NCBI GenBank assembly: GCA_029392055.1
Contig: CP113928.1
Location: 122,501-186,500 of the forward strand
Source: Leuconostocaceae bacterium ESL0723
Lineage (GTDB): Bacteria > Bacillota > Bacilli > Lactobacillales > Lactobacillaceae
Reading direction: 5' to 3'
DNA length: 64,000 nt
Position 1 is the stretch's first letter. Each line of letters opens with the position of its first letter. This document shows positions 39,934-48,079 of this stretch, in pieces. Both the position numbers and the translations under genes were made by a program. The notes under the pieces were generated by a model. It was not told the DNA's origin. It did not search any database and saw nothing but the letters and a program-made list of their open reading frames with translations.

Positions 39934-40284
39934 ATGCAGGCACGGTTGAAACAGGAAGGTTGGTCACTAATCATGGGGGCCTTGTTTGTTTTGGACTTCA
40001 TGTCATTTCCAGCGGCGCCCCACAATTGGTGGCTGGCTATTGTTGGGGTTGTTGGATTAGTGGCCCTGGTGGTGATTATCGGGAAGTACTTCCGTGATAA
40101 ACGGAAGGCTGAACTCGTATTCTTTAACTGGGCGGTCTTGATGAGTGCTAGTAGTTTAGCATTTGGTGATGGCCGTCACAGTTTGCTCTTGAAATCACTG
40201 ATTATCATCGGTGGCCTAATCTATATCGCTAACTATCTTTGGCAGCTAGATGCCAAGCCGAAAGGCGATTCTTCGGCTAAGTAG
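39934..40284 (+). CDS. Small membrane protein, tandem paralogue A
   Basis: 116 residues, four hydrophobic segments. It begins MQARLKQEGWSLIMGALFVL, which aligns with the next gene (MRERLKIEGIALGMAVLVGL). Both also share the central NWW/RWW turn and a GDGRHSLLL / GRGHDGLLF motif between helices 3 and 4. No known family. GAGGAGG lies upstream of the ATG. It is probably co-transcribed with its paralogue. Confidence 0.7.
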   Translation: MQARLKQEGWSLIMGALFVLDFMSFPAAPHNWWLAIVGVVGLVALVVIIGKYFRDKRKAELVFFNWAVLMSASSLAFGDGRHSLLLKSLIIIGGLIYIANYLWQLDAKPKGDSSAK

Positions 40285-40312
40285 TTGGCAAGTGGAGATT
40301 TGGGAGACAGAG

Positions 40313-40672
40313 ATGCGGGAACGATTAAAGATTGAAGGCATAGCGCTAGGAATGGCGGTACTAGTTGGCCTGGACATATGGATTTTCTCTATATCTGCCA
40401 ACCGTTGGTGGGTGTTGGTGCTTGGCCTTGCAGGGGCGGTAGCATTGCTTTGGGTTCTCTGGCGCTACCTGCTGAACCTAACGTCGCAAATGGCATCCTT
40501 GGTTTTAGCTAACTGGTTCATTATGAGATACGGCGGGCCACTTATCTTTGGTAGAGGGCACGACGGGCTGCTTTTCCCAGTGATTATGATTGTACTCTGC
40601 CTGGTTGTGATCATCGCATTCGTGACGGGGATTAGTGTCAAAAATGAAAAGGATTCTGAATCTAAAAAATAA
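40313..40672 (+). CDS. Small membrane protein, tandem paralogue B
   Basis: 119 residues, four hydrophobic segments, clearly related to the preceding gene through the N terminus and the G(D/R)G(R/H)-x-GLL motif. I chose the ATG at 40313; an upstream in-frame ATG at 40250 would lie inside the paralogue A gene. GGGAGACAG is a modest ribosome-binding site. It ends at a terminator with the same stem as that before paralogue A. Confidence 0.68.
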   Translation: MRERLKIEGIALGMAVLVGLDIWIFSISANRWWVLVLGLAGAVALLWVLWRYLLNLTSQMASLVLANWFIMRYGGPLIFGRGHDGLLFPVIMIVLCLVVIIAFVTGISVKNEKDSESKK

Positions 40673-40700
40673 GGCAGCAACCAGAAGGTTGCTGCTTTTT
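40669..40700 (+). terminator. Terminator after the paralogue pair
   Basis: AAGGCAGCAACC, loop AGAA, GGTTGCTGCTTTTT, overlapping the end of paralogue B. Confidence 0.9.
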
Positions 40701-40752
40701 GTTTGTGGTGGTGTAAAATGGGGTCAAGCTAGAATTAACGAGAGTGTTGACT

Positions 40753-41151
40753 ATGAACAAGAAAGTAACCGGCAGCATCATTGGTATCGTCTTTATTATC
40801 TTCGTCCTGGGGGTCTGGTACCTGCAGACGCCGCACAAGCTGACTGACCAGCAGGTACTGCAGCGCTTTAGCTGGCAGATGACCGAGACCGACGGGATTA
40901 AGCTGGGGACGGTCAAGTTCACCGAAAAAAACATGAAAATTAATAAGCAGGTCTACGACTACCACTATTCTGATGATGTCGAAGAGGCCCAGCGCCCCAG
41001 CGGCGAAAGCGATGATGGCGACCAATTTGTCGGCACGCTAATTATCGATGACGGGCCCTATGCCGGCCATTACGCCTTGGAAATGGATAGTACCGACTAT
41101 AATCTGTACCAGCAGGGCCATTTGAAATATACGCTAACCCGGAAGGATTAG
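40753..41151 (+). CDS. Small secreted or membrane-anchored protein of unknown function
   Basis: 132 residues. A positively charged N terminus and one hydrophobic segment (about 6-24) precede an acidic, soluble domain rich in Asp and Tyr, so the body is probably outside the cell. There is no lipobox cysteine. I recognise no family. ATG at 40753 is the best start; a GTG at 40744 is possible. No operon partner. Confidence 0.6.
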   Translation: MNKKVTGSIIGIVFIIFVLGVWYLQTPHKLTDQQVLQRFSWQMTETDGIKLGTVKFTEKNMKINKQVYDYHYSDDVEEAQRPSGESDDGDQFVGTLIIDDGPYAGHYALEMDSTDYNLYQQGHLKYTLTRKD

Positions 41152-41228
41152 AATGAAGGTCAATAATTTTTGAGGAAGCTACAGTTAAATTTGAGGGATA
41201 AAATTTTTAGTTAGAAGGGACTAATGTG

Positions 41229-41555
41229 ATGAATGATGATTCAGATATGAAAGAATATGTGCCATTAAGCGGCAATAAAGATGTCGGTATTCGTGTTAGT
41301 GATATTAACTTATATCTTGAGGAAGATGGCCCTGATAATCAGGGAGAAGTCTACGTTAGGGTGAGACGAGTGGATGACAACAAGGTTGTTTGGTTCGGTC
41401 GGCTATTCAACATATCGGACCAGGGTTTTTCGGACGAAGAAGAGCGGGATTTACGGGAAGGCCTGGATATAGAGTACTCGTATGAAACATTTTATGATCG
41501 TGTTCGCAATGACCTGAAAAATTATATTATTGTCGCCCTTGCGAACGAACAGTAA
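41229..41555 (+). CDS. Small acidic protein of unknown function at the edge of the defence island
   Basis: 108 residues, strongly acidic (many Asp and Glu), no membrane segment, and apparently mixed beta/alpha (VYVRVRRVDDNKVVWFGRLF looks like a beta hairpin). GAAGGGAC precedes the ATG at 41229; the GTG at 41226 adds one residue. It is the first gene with the AT-richer style of the island. The family is not recognised. An immunity, anti-restriction or DNA-mimic role is conceivable from its charge alone and remains speculation. Confidence 0.55.
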   Translation: MNDDSDMKEYVPLSGNKDVGIRVSDINLYLEEDGPDNQGEVYVRVRRVDDNKVVWFGRLFNISDQGFSDEEERDLREGLDIEYSYETFYDRVRNDLKNYIIVALANEQ

Positions 41556-41575
41556 CCATTGTTACTGTTTTTTTG
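41549..41575 (+). terminator. Terminator after the small acidic gene
   Basis: AACAGTAAC, loop CATT, GTTACTGTT with a run of T; it overlaps the stop codon. Confidence 0.8.
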
Positions 41576-41745
41576 TTGTATAGTGCTGACGTTGAATTTA
41601 TGGGGGAGTCACAATGTTGTACTGAAGCTTACCGATACTTTGAGATCATGACACGTATTTTGGGGTATGGTACAAATCACAGCACAGCTATTTAAAATTT
41701 TTAGGGTTTTTCTTGCTAATTGCACTAGAATAAGACAGCCCCAAA

Positions 41746-42669
41746 ATGGCAAATCAAAGAGTAAGTAACCGGAATTGGATGGGTAAAATGGGTAATGATT
41801 ACAGTGTTTTATTGGATGATGATATTGTGCGATTGATGATTGAGGGAGAACAGGCAGGTTCTCCTCTACCATATCTGAGCAAGGCAGACATTGAATCATT
41901 AGGCGCTAAGTTCAGTGTTTACCATAAATCACAGGATTCGATCGAAGAGAATATAACACGAAAAAAATTAACAAAAGACATTATTAATAAATCAATTGAA
42001 AAGGGAAATACAGCTAAATTATTGCACTACCTTGTAAGTGAATACCATTTAAAAAAAGCAATCGGGGAAAAAATGAAATTAAGTCCTTTTGGTGGCGACG
42101 TGGGAGAAACAAGAAGTGAGATTGAAAACGAATTTATAGATAAAATTAACGAGCAACTCCTTTACTCTAATCAAAGAATATACAGTGATGGACAGCAACT
42201 GCTACTGGTGGACGGTGATAAAATACCTGAAGTTCGAGTACATAATGAAATTAATATAGTTTATGTAAAAGAATTGTTAAGTAGAGTTCAAACGGATTTA
42301 GATAGCGGCGATTATGACAGCGTAATCACTAAAGCTCGGACGATGCTGGAAGAGGTGTTTTTATTTATTTTGCGTGAAAATAGCGTACAAACCGAATTTA
42401 AGGGGAATATTAAAAAAATGCGGGGTCAAGTTAACGCAGTCTTGGGCATGAAACCGCAGAAAGACTGGAACCCCAGGATTAAACCCTTTATTGGACATGT
42501 AAATGCAATTGTTGATTCCATAATTGAAATGCGAAATAAGGATTCTGATGCCCATGCTTCAGCTGAACGAATAAAGTTAAGCGATAGTGAGATAGAGCTA
42601 TTAATAAACACCACAATAAATGTGGGAGTTTACTATTTGAAAGTAAATCAGCGTCGGGGCAAGAAATGA
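41746..42669 (+). CDS. Abortive-infection protein with C-terminal HEPN (Abi_C) domain
   Basis: 307 residues. The N-terminal half (1-165) is unlike anything I recognise. The C-terminal half (about 170-300) has the all-helical Abi_C pattern with LEEVFLFILRENS. Near the end is EMRNKDSDAHASAE, a HEPN R-x6-H motif (R263, H270), the catalytic signature of many RNases. It probably cuts RNA during phage infection. The next gene, 19 bases on, encodes a membrane/coiled-coil protein likely to act with it. The start is uncertain: ATGs at 41746, 41779 and 41788 all lack a good ribosome-binding site. It is AT-rich relative to housekeeping genes, suggesting transfer. Confidence 0.7.
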   Translation: MANQRVSNRNWMGKMGNDYSVLLDDDIVRLMIEGEQAGSPLPYLSKADIESLGAKFSVYHKSQDSIEENITRKKLTKDIINKSIEKGNTAKLLHYLVSEYHLKKAIGEKMKLSPFGGDVGETRSEIENEFIDKINEQLLYSNQRIYSDGQQLLLVDGDKIPEVRVHNEINIVYVKELLSRVQTDLDSGDYDSVITKARTMLEEVFLFILRENSVQTEFKGNIKKMRGQVNAVLGMKPQKDWNPRIKPFIGHVNAIVDSIIEMRNKDSDAHASAERIKLSDSEIELLINTTINVGVYYLKVNQRRGKK

Positions 42670-42688
42670 TTTTTAGGGGGAAAGCCGT

Positions 42689-43288
42689 ATGGGAATATAT
42701 TCGGTACTCGCAATAACAGTTCCAGCGTTGGTTTCAGCTGGAATTGCGGTGTATAATGCTAAGATTCAAAGACAAAATCAAAATAATGCTGATCTTAGGG
42801 CAAAAATCAGGGTTGTAACAGATTTAGTTGCAGAAATTTTGATCAGTTCTCATGATTTACTTGATAATTCAGGCCATCAAATAGTCCACCAGTTCCTCAC
42901 GGGAAGAGTAGCTTCCGAAAATATAAAGTATACTGACTACAGAAATAAGTTCTTAGAGTTTGCCGAAAAATCAAGCAAAAATAGAACAACTATTTTGTTA
43001 GATATACAGAAAATGAAATTGTACTTAAGTAGCGACAAAGAGTCTGAGCAATTATTAAAAGTTTCGGATGAATATTTACATGAAGTGATAGAATCCTTCC
43101 AAGAAATTTTAAATATTCAAGATGATTCCACTTTGGACATGCTACGTGTTATTGAAAACCGAGTGAACGAAAATCAAAGCAATTTGGCCCTTGGAATGGA
43201 AATCAAATTAAGAGCTGCAGCGACTAACTATATTGGTGGTTTAAAAAAACAGATACGGGTTCCAAAGAGAAATAGTGTTAAAGGTTAG
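42689..43288 (+). CDS. Membrane-anchored coiled-coil protein, probable partner of the Abi_C protein
   Basis: 199 residues. One N-terminal hydrophobic helix (about 4-22) is followed by long amphipathic helices likely to form coiled coils. A basic tail (KKQIRVPKRNSVK) closes it. I recognise no family. AGGGGGAAAG precedes the ATG, 19 bases after the Abi_C gene, and a terminator follows, so the two form a bicistronic unit. It could be a membrane sensor or effector for the HEPN protein. Confidence 0.55.
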   Translation: MGIYSVLAITVPALVSAGIAVYNAKIQRQNQNNADLRAKIRVVTDLVAEILISSHDLLDNSGHQIVHQFLTGRVASENIKYTDYRNKFLEFAEKSSKNRTTILLDIQKMKLYLSSDKESEQLLKVSDEYLHEVIESFQEILNIQDDSTLDMLRVIENRVNENQSNLALGMEIKLRAAATNYIGGLKKQIRVPKRNSVKG

Positions 43289-43294
43289 AGGAGG

Positions 43295-43317
43295 AAACTG
43301 ACGAGAGTCAGTTTTTT
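43295..43317 (+). terminator. Terminator after the Abi_C gene pair
   Basis: AAACTGAC, loop GAGA, GTCAGTTTTTT. Confidence 0.85.
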
Positions 43318-43442
43318 GTGTCTTTAAAATTGTCGTGATTCCCAGACATAGTTCGCGTATTATATTGGGAGAAGGGTGAGTAAGATTACTTACCAAAATT
43401 CTCTTAAATAGAGCTCGTCACATACATGAAAGGGGTAAGCAC

Positions 43443-44303
43443 ATGAGTATAGCAACGAAAAACTCACTGATTAAACCCTTTGTAAAATGGGCAGGTGGCA
43501 AGCGGCAATTGCTTCCAGAAATTGAGCAATATGTTCCTCGTGACATTAAAAAGTATTATGAGCCCTTTGTTGGTGGTGGTGCAGTCTTGTTTGATTTGCA
43601 ACCCGCTAAGGCAACTATTAATGATTTTAATGGTGAGCTGACAAACGCTTACGAGTCAGTTAAAGATAATGTTGATGAACTGATTGCGGAGTTAAAAGAA
43701 CACCAGCATAGCCACTCAGAGGAACACTACTATGAAGTGCGTTTGTGGGATCGTGATGGCACTTTAGAGGAAGTGTCGAACGTTCAACGGGCAGCTCGGT
43801 TTATTTATTTAAACCGTACCGGATACAACGGTTTATTTCGGGTTAATCGTAAGGGGCAAAACAATGTACCCTTTGGTCGCTATAAAAACCCCACAATCGT
43901 TAATGAAGAGGGATTGCGGGCAGTGTCTCGGTATTTAAATGAAGCTGATGTTGCTATTCTTAATGGCGACTATGCCAATGCTGTCAAAGATGCGGAACCC
44001 GGAGACTTTGTGTACCTGGACCCACCTTACGCACCGGTTAGTACTAATGGTCAGTCATTTGTTGGATATACTTCAACCGGCTTTGGTATCGACGAACAAG
44101 TGCGTCTCAGGGATTTCTTTGACGAATTGACACAAAAGGGTGTAAACGTGATGATGTCTAATTCCAGCACACCCTTAATTCACGACTTATACGAAAAGTA
44201 TGCTGATAGCACAATTATTGTGCAGGCTGGTCGTAATATTAATAGTAACGGTAATGGTCGCAAAAAAATTGACGAAGTGATTGTGATGAATTATAAGATT
44301 TAA
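43443..44303 (+). CDS. DNA adenine N6-methyltransferase, Dam/DpnM type
   Basis: Modification enzyme of a restriction system, transferring a methyl group from S-adenosylmethionine to adenine N6. The 286 residues follow the D12 (alpha) class order. The SAM-binding region has KWAGGKRQLL (residues 15-24) and YEPFVGGGAVLF (39-50). The catalytic DPPY lies at 193-196. The C-terminal NSNGNGRKKIDEVIV region is typical of the family. Many relatives recognise GATC, but specificity cannot be read from the sequence. AAAGGGG precedes the ATG. The cognate nuclease follows after 11 bases. Confidence 0.9.
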   Translation: MSIATKNSLIKPFVKWAGGKRQLLPEIEQYVPRDIKKYYEPFVGGGAVLFDLQPAKATINDFNGELTNAYESVKDNVDELIAELKEHQHSHSEEHYYEVRLWDRDGTLEEVSNVQRAARFIYLNRTGYNGLFRVNRKGQNNVPFGRYKNPTIVNEEGLRAVSRYLNEADVAILNGDYANAVKDAEPGDFVYLDPPYAPVSTNGQSFVGYTSTGFGIDEQVRLRDFFDELTQKGVNVMMSNSSTPLIHDLYEKYADSTIIVQAGRNINSNGNGRKKIDEVIVMNYKI

Positions 44304-44314
44304 TTGGTGAAAAG

Positions 44315-45607
44315 ATGGCTGACAGTAAGTTAGATGTGGCTTGGGAGAAACTATTCAATAAGTACGACATTGCCGGTAAAGTTGAAGATGACGGCTTTTT
44401 TGAAATTAGTGCCGATGAAATTAAGGAATTTCGCGAACCCCGGTTAATGACAAAGTTTGATTGGTCAGATAGTCGTCCTAAGTTGTTTAAAGACCATGAT
44501 CTGGCTATTCTGCCAAACACACGTGGAACCTACGTGATTGGTAAGTTCAAGGCTTATAAGCAGCTTGATTATGATGAATTGAAGCCCATAGTGGTAAGAA
44601 AACCAGACTGGGTTCGCAGTTTCGATGATTTTCCAGTTACTTCGGAGTCAGTGGCCTTAAATTTGGCACAGATGACGGGGATGATCGATCGCGTTATGGG
44701 CACCAATTTAGATGACCCTGAAGCAGTGGGCACGATTACTGGCCGATTGAAGTCTGGCCATTTGAAATACCACATTGATCTTCGGAACACCACCACACCT
44801 TACATGTTCCAAGTCGATAATTCCCAGGTCGAAATCGATGCGGGCTACGAAAATGCTAATAATTTAGCAGTCATTGAGGCTAAGAATCGTATTCCTAAGG
44901 ACTTTATGATCCGTCAACTGTACTATCCGTATTGCAGTTATAACAACCTGGGTACTGGTAAGGAGGTCATGCCTATATACTTCACTCACGCGGATAATAT
45001 TTATGGTTTTCATATTTTTGAATTTGAAGAACCAGATAATTATTCGAGCATTACCAAGGTGAAACAGCTGAACTTCATCATTGATGAAGAGCTGGACTTG
45101 CGATTGGATGATGTGTTGGCCATTAGTAAGGCTAGTCCAAACATTGAGGATGACACTGTTATTCCATTTCCTCAGGCTGATAGCTTTACTAGAGTGTTAG
45201 ATATGCTTCAGCATCTTGAGCATCCAAAGACGCGTGTTGAGCTGGCAGAAGATTACGAGTTTGATACTCGGCAGAGTGATTACTATGCCAATGCATTACG
45301 GTATTTGTCCTTAGCTACTAAAGAGGATGGTAAATTTAAGTTAACTGACAAGGGTAAGCAGTTGGCTGGATTAAGTAATAGCAACACCCGTAATCGCCTA
45401 GTTATCCAACAGATTTTAAACCATAAAACCTTTAATTTGATTTTCGAAGCCACCGTTAAAAATGATGGTGAGTTTGATAATGGTTATATAGATAAAATAT
45501 TGTATGAAACGGTCCCAACGATTAACTCGATGACAACTGCTCAGCGCAGACGCAGCACTGTCAAAAGTTGGTTGGATTGGATTTTAAATGTCGCTGTTTC
45601 AAAATGA
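44315..45607 (+). CDS. Type II restriction endonuclease-like protein (PD-(D/E)xK)
   Basis: 430 residues. In the middle is EIDAGYENANNLAVIEAKN (residues 173-191), with D175, E188 and K190 fitting the PD-(D/E)xK nuclease triad on a beta-strand pair. The C-terminal region (about 300-425) looks like winged-helix segments (TRVELAEDYEFDTRQSDYYA), suited to DNA binding. It follows the adenine methyltransferase at 11 bases and shares its terminator, so it is most likely the paired restriction enzyme. It does not resemble the short DpnII/MboI type I know, so the site is uncertain. Confidence 0.75.
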   Translation: MADSKLDVAWEKLFNKYDIAGKVEDDGFFEISADEIKEFREPRLMTKFDWSDSRPKLFKDHDLAILPNTRGTYVIGKFKAYKQLDYDELKPIVVRKPDWVRSFDDFPVTSESVALNLAQMTGMIDRVMGTNLDDPEAVGTITGRLKSGHLKYHIDLRNTTTPYMFQVDNSQVEIDAGYENANNLAVIEAKNRIPKDFMIRQLYYPYCSYNNLGTGKEVMPIYFTHADNIYGFHIFEFEEPDNYSSITKVKQLNFIIDEELDLRLDDVLAISKASPNIEDDTVIPFPQADSFTRVLDMLQHLEHPKTRVELAEDYEFDTRQSDYYANALRYLSLATKEDGKFKLTDKGKQLAGLSNSNTRNRLVIQQILNHKTFNLIFEATVKNDGEFDNGYIDKILYETVPTINSMTTAQRRRSTVKSWLDWILNVAVSK

Positions 45608-45611
45608 AATT

Positions 45612-45640
45612 AAAAGCCAGCATTCGTGCTGGCTTTTTTA
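45612..45640 (+). terminator. Terminator after the restriction endonuclease gene
   Basis: AAAAGCCAGCA, loop TTCG, TGCTGGCTTTTTT: a perfect stem with a tetraloop. Confidence 0.93.
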
Positions 45641-45712
45641 TTTAGGTTTAGAAAGACGGATATTATATAATTGATTGGAATTGATATGAGTTTTGAGTGA
45701 AGGAAAAAGTTG

Positions 45713-46663
45713 ATGAGCAGTGAATATGCAAAGACTTATGATCAAATGACGGTCCAGGAACGTGAAGATGCAATTATGATGGCCTTACTAGAGGTTCTGC
45801 AATCTGTCGGCGGCAAACTCGACAAAAAAGAAGCACGTAACCAGCTGCCCAAGACGGACCCACGCATTAGTGAAGATGTTCTTTGGTTTGAGAAAGCATC
45901 TGACAAGACTGGCATTACCTATCGCCCCTTTGATTTTAGATTTAATTTTGCAGCCAGGCGGTTGGAACTATTTGGCTGTGTTGAAAGTGTTCGTGGTAAG
46001 TTCTTTATCCTCACAGATAAAGGACTTAGTCTAGATTTGAAAAAAATTACTCCTGAGTATATTCGCGAAGTCACGGACCGAGATCTTGAAGAACTAAAAG
46101 CCCAAAAAGCTAAAAAAGAACAGACTGAAAAGATTGTAGAAAATCCGAAGCAAGATGAGATTGCTGATGGTGACACGGAGACGGATGACTATGTTTCCGA
46201 TGACGATGACTGGCGGGAGCAACTTAAAATTCGGTTGCGTGAGATGGACCCCTACCAATTTGAAAAGTTTAGCCGGCGTTTAATCAAGGAAATGGGCGCA
46301 ACCATTGATGATGAAATTGGTATGCAAAAATCCGGTGACCATGGGATTGATGGGTATGCCTACTTCCGTGATGACCAACTGCGGACGACCCGTGTGGCTA
46401 TCCAGTCTAAGCGCTATAACCAGCAGGTCGGGGACAAGTATGTCCGTGATTTTCGCGGTTCGATTCAAAACGGTACTGACTATGGCATTTTGATTACTAC
46501 TGATTACTTCACGAAGGCGGCTAAAAAGGAAGCGAAAGACCCGTCTAAATCAACGCCAATCACGTTGCTGGATTTGGATGATGTGATTGATTTAGTTGAA
46601 AAATACCAGCTTTTCATTAAGAAGATTGAGACCTACGAGTTGGGCAGTTTTTATTTTGAATAG
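45713..46663 (+). CDS. mrr: Mrr-type restriction endonuclease (probable modification-dependent)
   Basis: 316 residues. The N-terminal domain (about 10-110) fits the Mrr_N winged helix. A charged linker (125-165) follows. The C-terminal Mrr_cat domain (about 175-290) has FEKFSRRLIKEMGA, then GIDGYAYF with D213 and AIQSKRY with Q231 and K233, the Mrr variant of the PD-(D/E)xK site. Enzymes of this family cut methylated or otherwise modified foreign DNA. It is transcribed separately from the neighbouring methyltransferase system. AAGGAAAAA precedes the ATG at 45713; a TTG at 45710 is possible. Confidence 0.88.
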   Translation: MSSEYAKTYDQMTVQEREDAIMMALLEVLQSVGGKLDKKEARNQLPKTDPRISEDVLWFEKASDKTGITYRPFDFRFNFAARRLELFGCVESVRGKFFILTDKGLSLDLKKITPEYIREVTDRDLEELKAQKAKKEQTEKIVENPKQDEIADGDTETDDYVSDDDDWREQLKIRLREMDPYQFEKFSRRLIKEMGATIDDEIGMQKSGDHGIDGYAYFRDDQLRTTRVAIQSKRYNQQVGDKYVRDFRGSIQNGTDYGILITTDYFTKAAKKEAKDPSKSTPITLLDLDDVIDLVEKYQLFIKKIETYELGSFYFE

Positions 46664-46693
46664 TGTGAACGGAAATAGAGTGATCAGTTTGTT

Positions 46694-46723
46694 GAAAGAG
46701 CCATGTTTAAGTGGTTCTTTTTT
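46694..46723 (+). terminator. Terminator after mrr
   Basis: AAAGAGCCA, loop of about eight bases, TGGTTCTTTTTT. Confidence 0.75.
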
Positions 46724-46791
46724 GATTACTAAGTATCTTGCTATAATTAGTTTCAGTACTCAGGAGCGAGTTAAAGGGAGAGTGTAGGTTC

Positions 46792-47598
46792 ATGGTTAAT
46801 GAAAATATATGGGATGTGTTGGAGCACCAGGAAATCGACATTGAACAAGAATACAGGAATTTGTGGGCATTATTAAAAAAACCAATGGTAGCAACAAATA
46901 TATATGGAAGTGGTTACATTACGCTGTTTGAAGTGATTGACAGGGAATTTATAAATCTCAAAGGAAGATATACGTACGTTGATTTTAATCATATGTTAAC
47001 TGGCATCGGTCTTGGTGTGAGCATTGGGGTATCTTCAGAAATAGCGTTAAACGAACTCGATCGTTTTGTTGAATTAGTTACATCCTTTCTAACAGAGATT
47101 TATGAAAAGAATCGGAAAAACTCTCGTTATCACTTCAACAATATCTTGGCAGCATTTATGCAGAATGTAGACCTAATTGTAGAGAAAACTAACCAAAAAT
47201 TAGTGGAAATAAACAAAAATCAATGGATTATAGTACCTAACGACGAGTTAGTGACAACTGCAGCCGATACAATCCTACCTGACGATGAAAGGCTTGCTCT
47301 ATCAATATTAGGATATACTCATTACGCAAATAAAGATGATTTAGTGGAAAAAAGAAATGTGCTTAGGCAGTTGGGTAATTATACTGAGCAGGAGAGGAAG
47401 CGCAGGGAGAATGACGATATTGGGTTCGCATTAAACAGAACTTCAATAAGACATGGGGATAGTGGGCAAGTGTCGATGAGTGAGGCAGAGATGAATGATT
47501 ATTACGACTTACTTTTCCGCGAATTTCTAATCTATCTAACTGAGAGAGAACATGATCAGTTTGTTAAAAAAACCAAAGAATTAAAGAGTCGGTTATAG
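46792..47598 (+). CDS. Unrecognised protein with a HEPN-like R-x4-H motif
   Basis: 268 residues, almost all predicted helical. I do not recognise the family. The C-terminal half contains GFALNRTSIRHGDSG, in which R216 and H221 fit the R-x4-H signature followed by Gly that marks HEPN RNases. The motif sits before a final long helix (MNDYYDLLFREFLIYLTERE), as in HEPN folds. The gene is AT-rich and stands alone after the mrr terminator, at the island's right end. A defence or toxin-type RNase is my inference from motif and location. AAAGGGAGAG lies ahead of the ATG. Confidence 0.6.
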   Translation: MVNENIWDVLEHQEIDIEQEYRNLWALLKKPMVATNIYGSGYITLFEVIDREFINLKGRYTYVDFNHMLTGIGLGVSIGVSSEIALNELDRFVELVTSFLTEIYEKNRKNSRYHFNNILAAFMQNVDLIVEKTNQKLVEINKNQWIIVPNDELVTTAADTILPDDERLALSILGYTHYANKDDLVEKRNVLRQLGNYTEQERKRRENDDIGFALNRTSIRHGDSGQVSMSEAEMNDYYDLLFREFLIYLTEREHDQFVKKTKELKSRL

Positions 47599-47635
47599 GA
47601 ATAAAGGATTTTGGATCTTATATGAAATTAACTGA

Positions 47636-47740
47636 TACTCCCGCAGCCGTGGTGTCCTGATCTCCAACAGCATCGCCATGCACACGTTGAACAATGTCCT
47701 TTCAACCATTCTGGGTTGGCTGGCGCTGGTCTTCAAATAA
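47636..47740 (+). pseudogene. 3' remnant of a CPBP (CAAX-type) intramembrane protease gene
   Basis: An open stretch of 34 codons ending in TAA encodes YSRSRGVLISNSIAMHTLNN, followed by VLSTILGWLALVFK. This matches the last helix of CPBP-family proteases, with the conserved H-x2-N-N. No start codon or upstream part of the family is present. The codon style is GC-richer, like the core genome, so the island probably replaced or split the rest of the gene. Confidence 0.6.
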
Positions 47741-47756
47741 ATTTTCAAAAAATCCC

Positions 47757-47785
47757 TTGCAAGCTCGCCCGAATTATTATAGTAT
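47757..47785 (+). promoter_or_regulatory. Promoter of the tandem T-box operon
   Basis: TTGCAA (47757-47762), a 17-base spacer and TAGTAT (47780-47785), just before the first T-box. Confidence 0.7.
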
Positions 47786-47797
47786 TATGAAAAATAA

Positions 47798-48072
47798 ATG
47801 AGATGTTGAAAAGATAAGTAAGCTTAGGCGTGATTTTAGAGAGCTGGCAATTGGTGAAAGCTGGTATCACAAGTAAGTTGAAAATGGTCTTGGAGTCGTT
47901 AGTGGTGTGAGCTTAGCAGTAAATGCCACTCGGGTGCGCCCGTTACCGCGTTAGGGTATCTCTTCGGATGTACCTGTCAAGTATCGGGCAGCGATGCCCG
48001 GTAGAATTTGGGTGGTAACGCGATTCTTTCGTCCCATAGTTTTTGTTTAAGGCAGAAACTATGGGATTTTTT
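47798..48072 (+). promoter_or_regulatory. T-box riboswitch 1 of a tandem pair (predicted Met specifier)
   Basis: The element has the AGTA box, the AGAGAG and TTGGTGAAAG motifs of stem I, and the TGGGTGGTAACGCG antiterminator sequence (48009-48022). A terminator (CCCATAGTTT with AAACTATGGG, then T7) ends near 48071. The specifier position, six bases before the GAG of stem I, reads ATG (47885-47887). The same spacing gives an Arg codon in the arg operon T-box, which supports the reading. Confidence 0.88.
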
Positions 48073-48079
48073 TATTTAT

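Noticed and set aside
41609-41899. A 96-codon minus-strand open frame overlapping the start of the Abi_C gene
   Set aside because: Cysteine/proline-rich peptide with no family resemblance and no start signal; more likely non-coding intergenic DNA plus antisense of the Abi gene.
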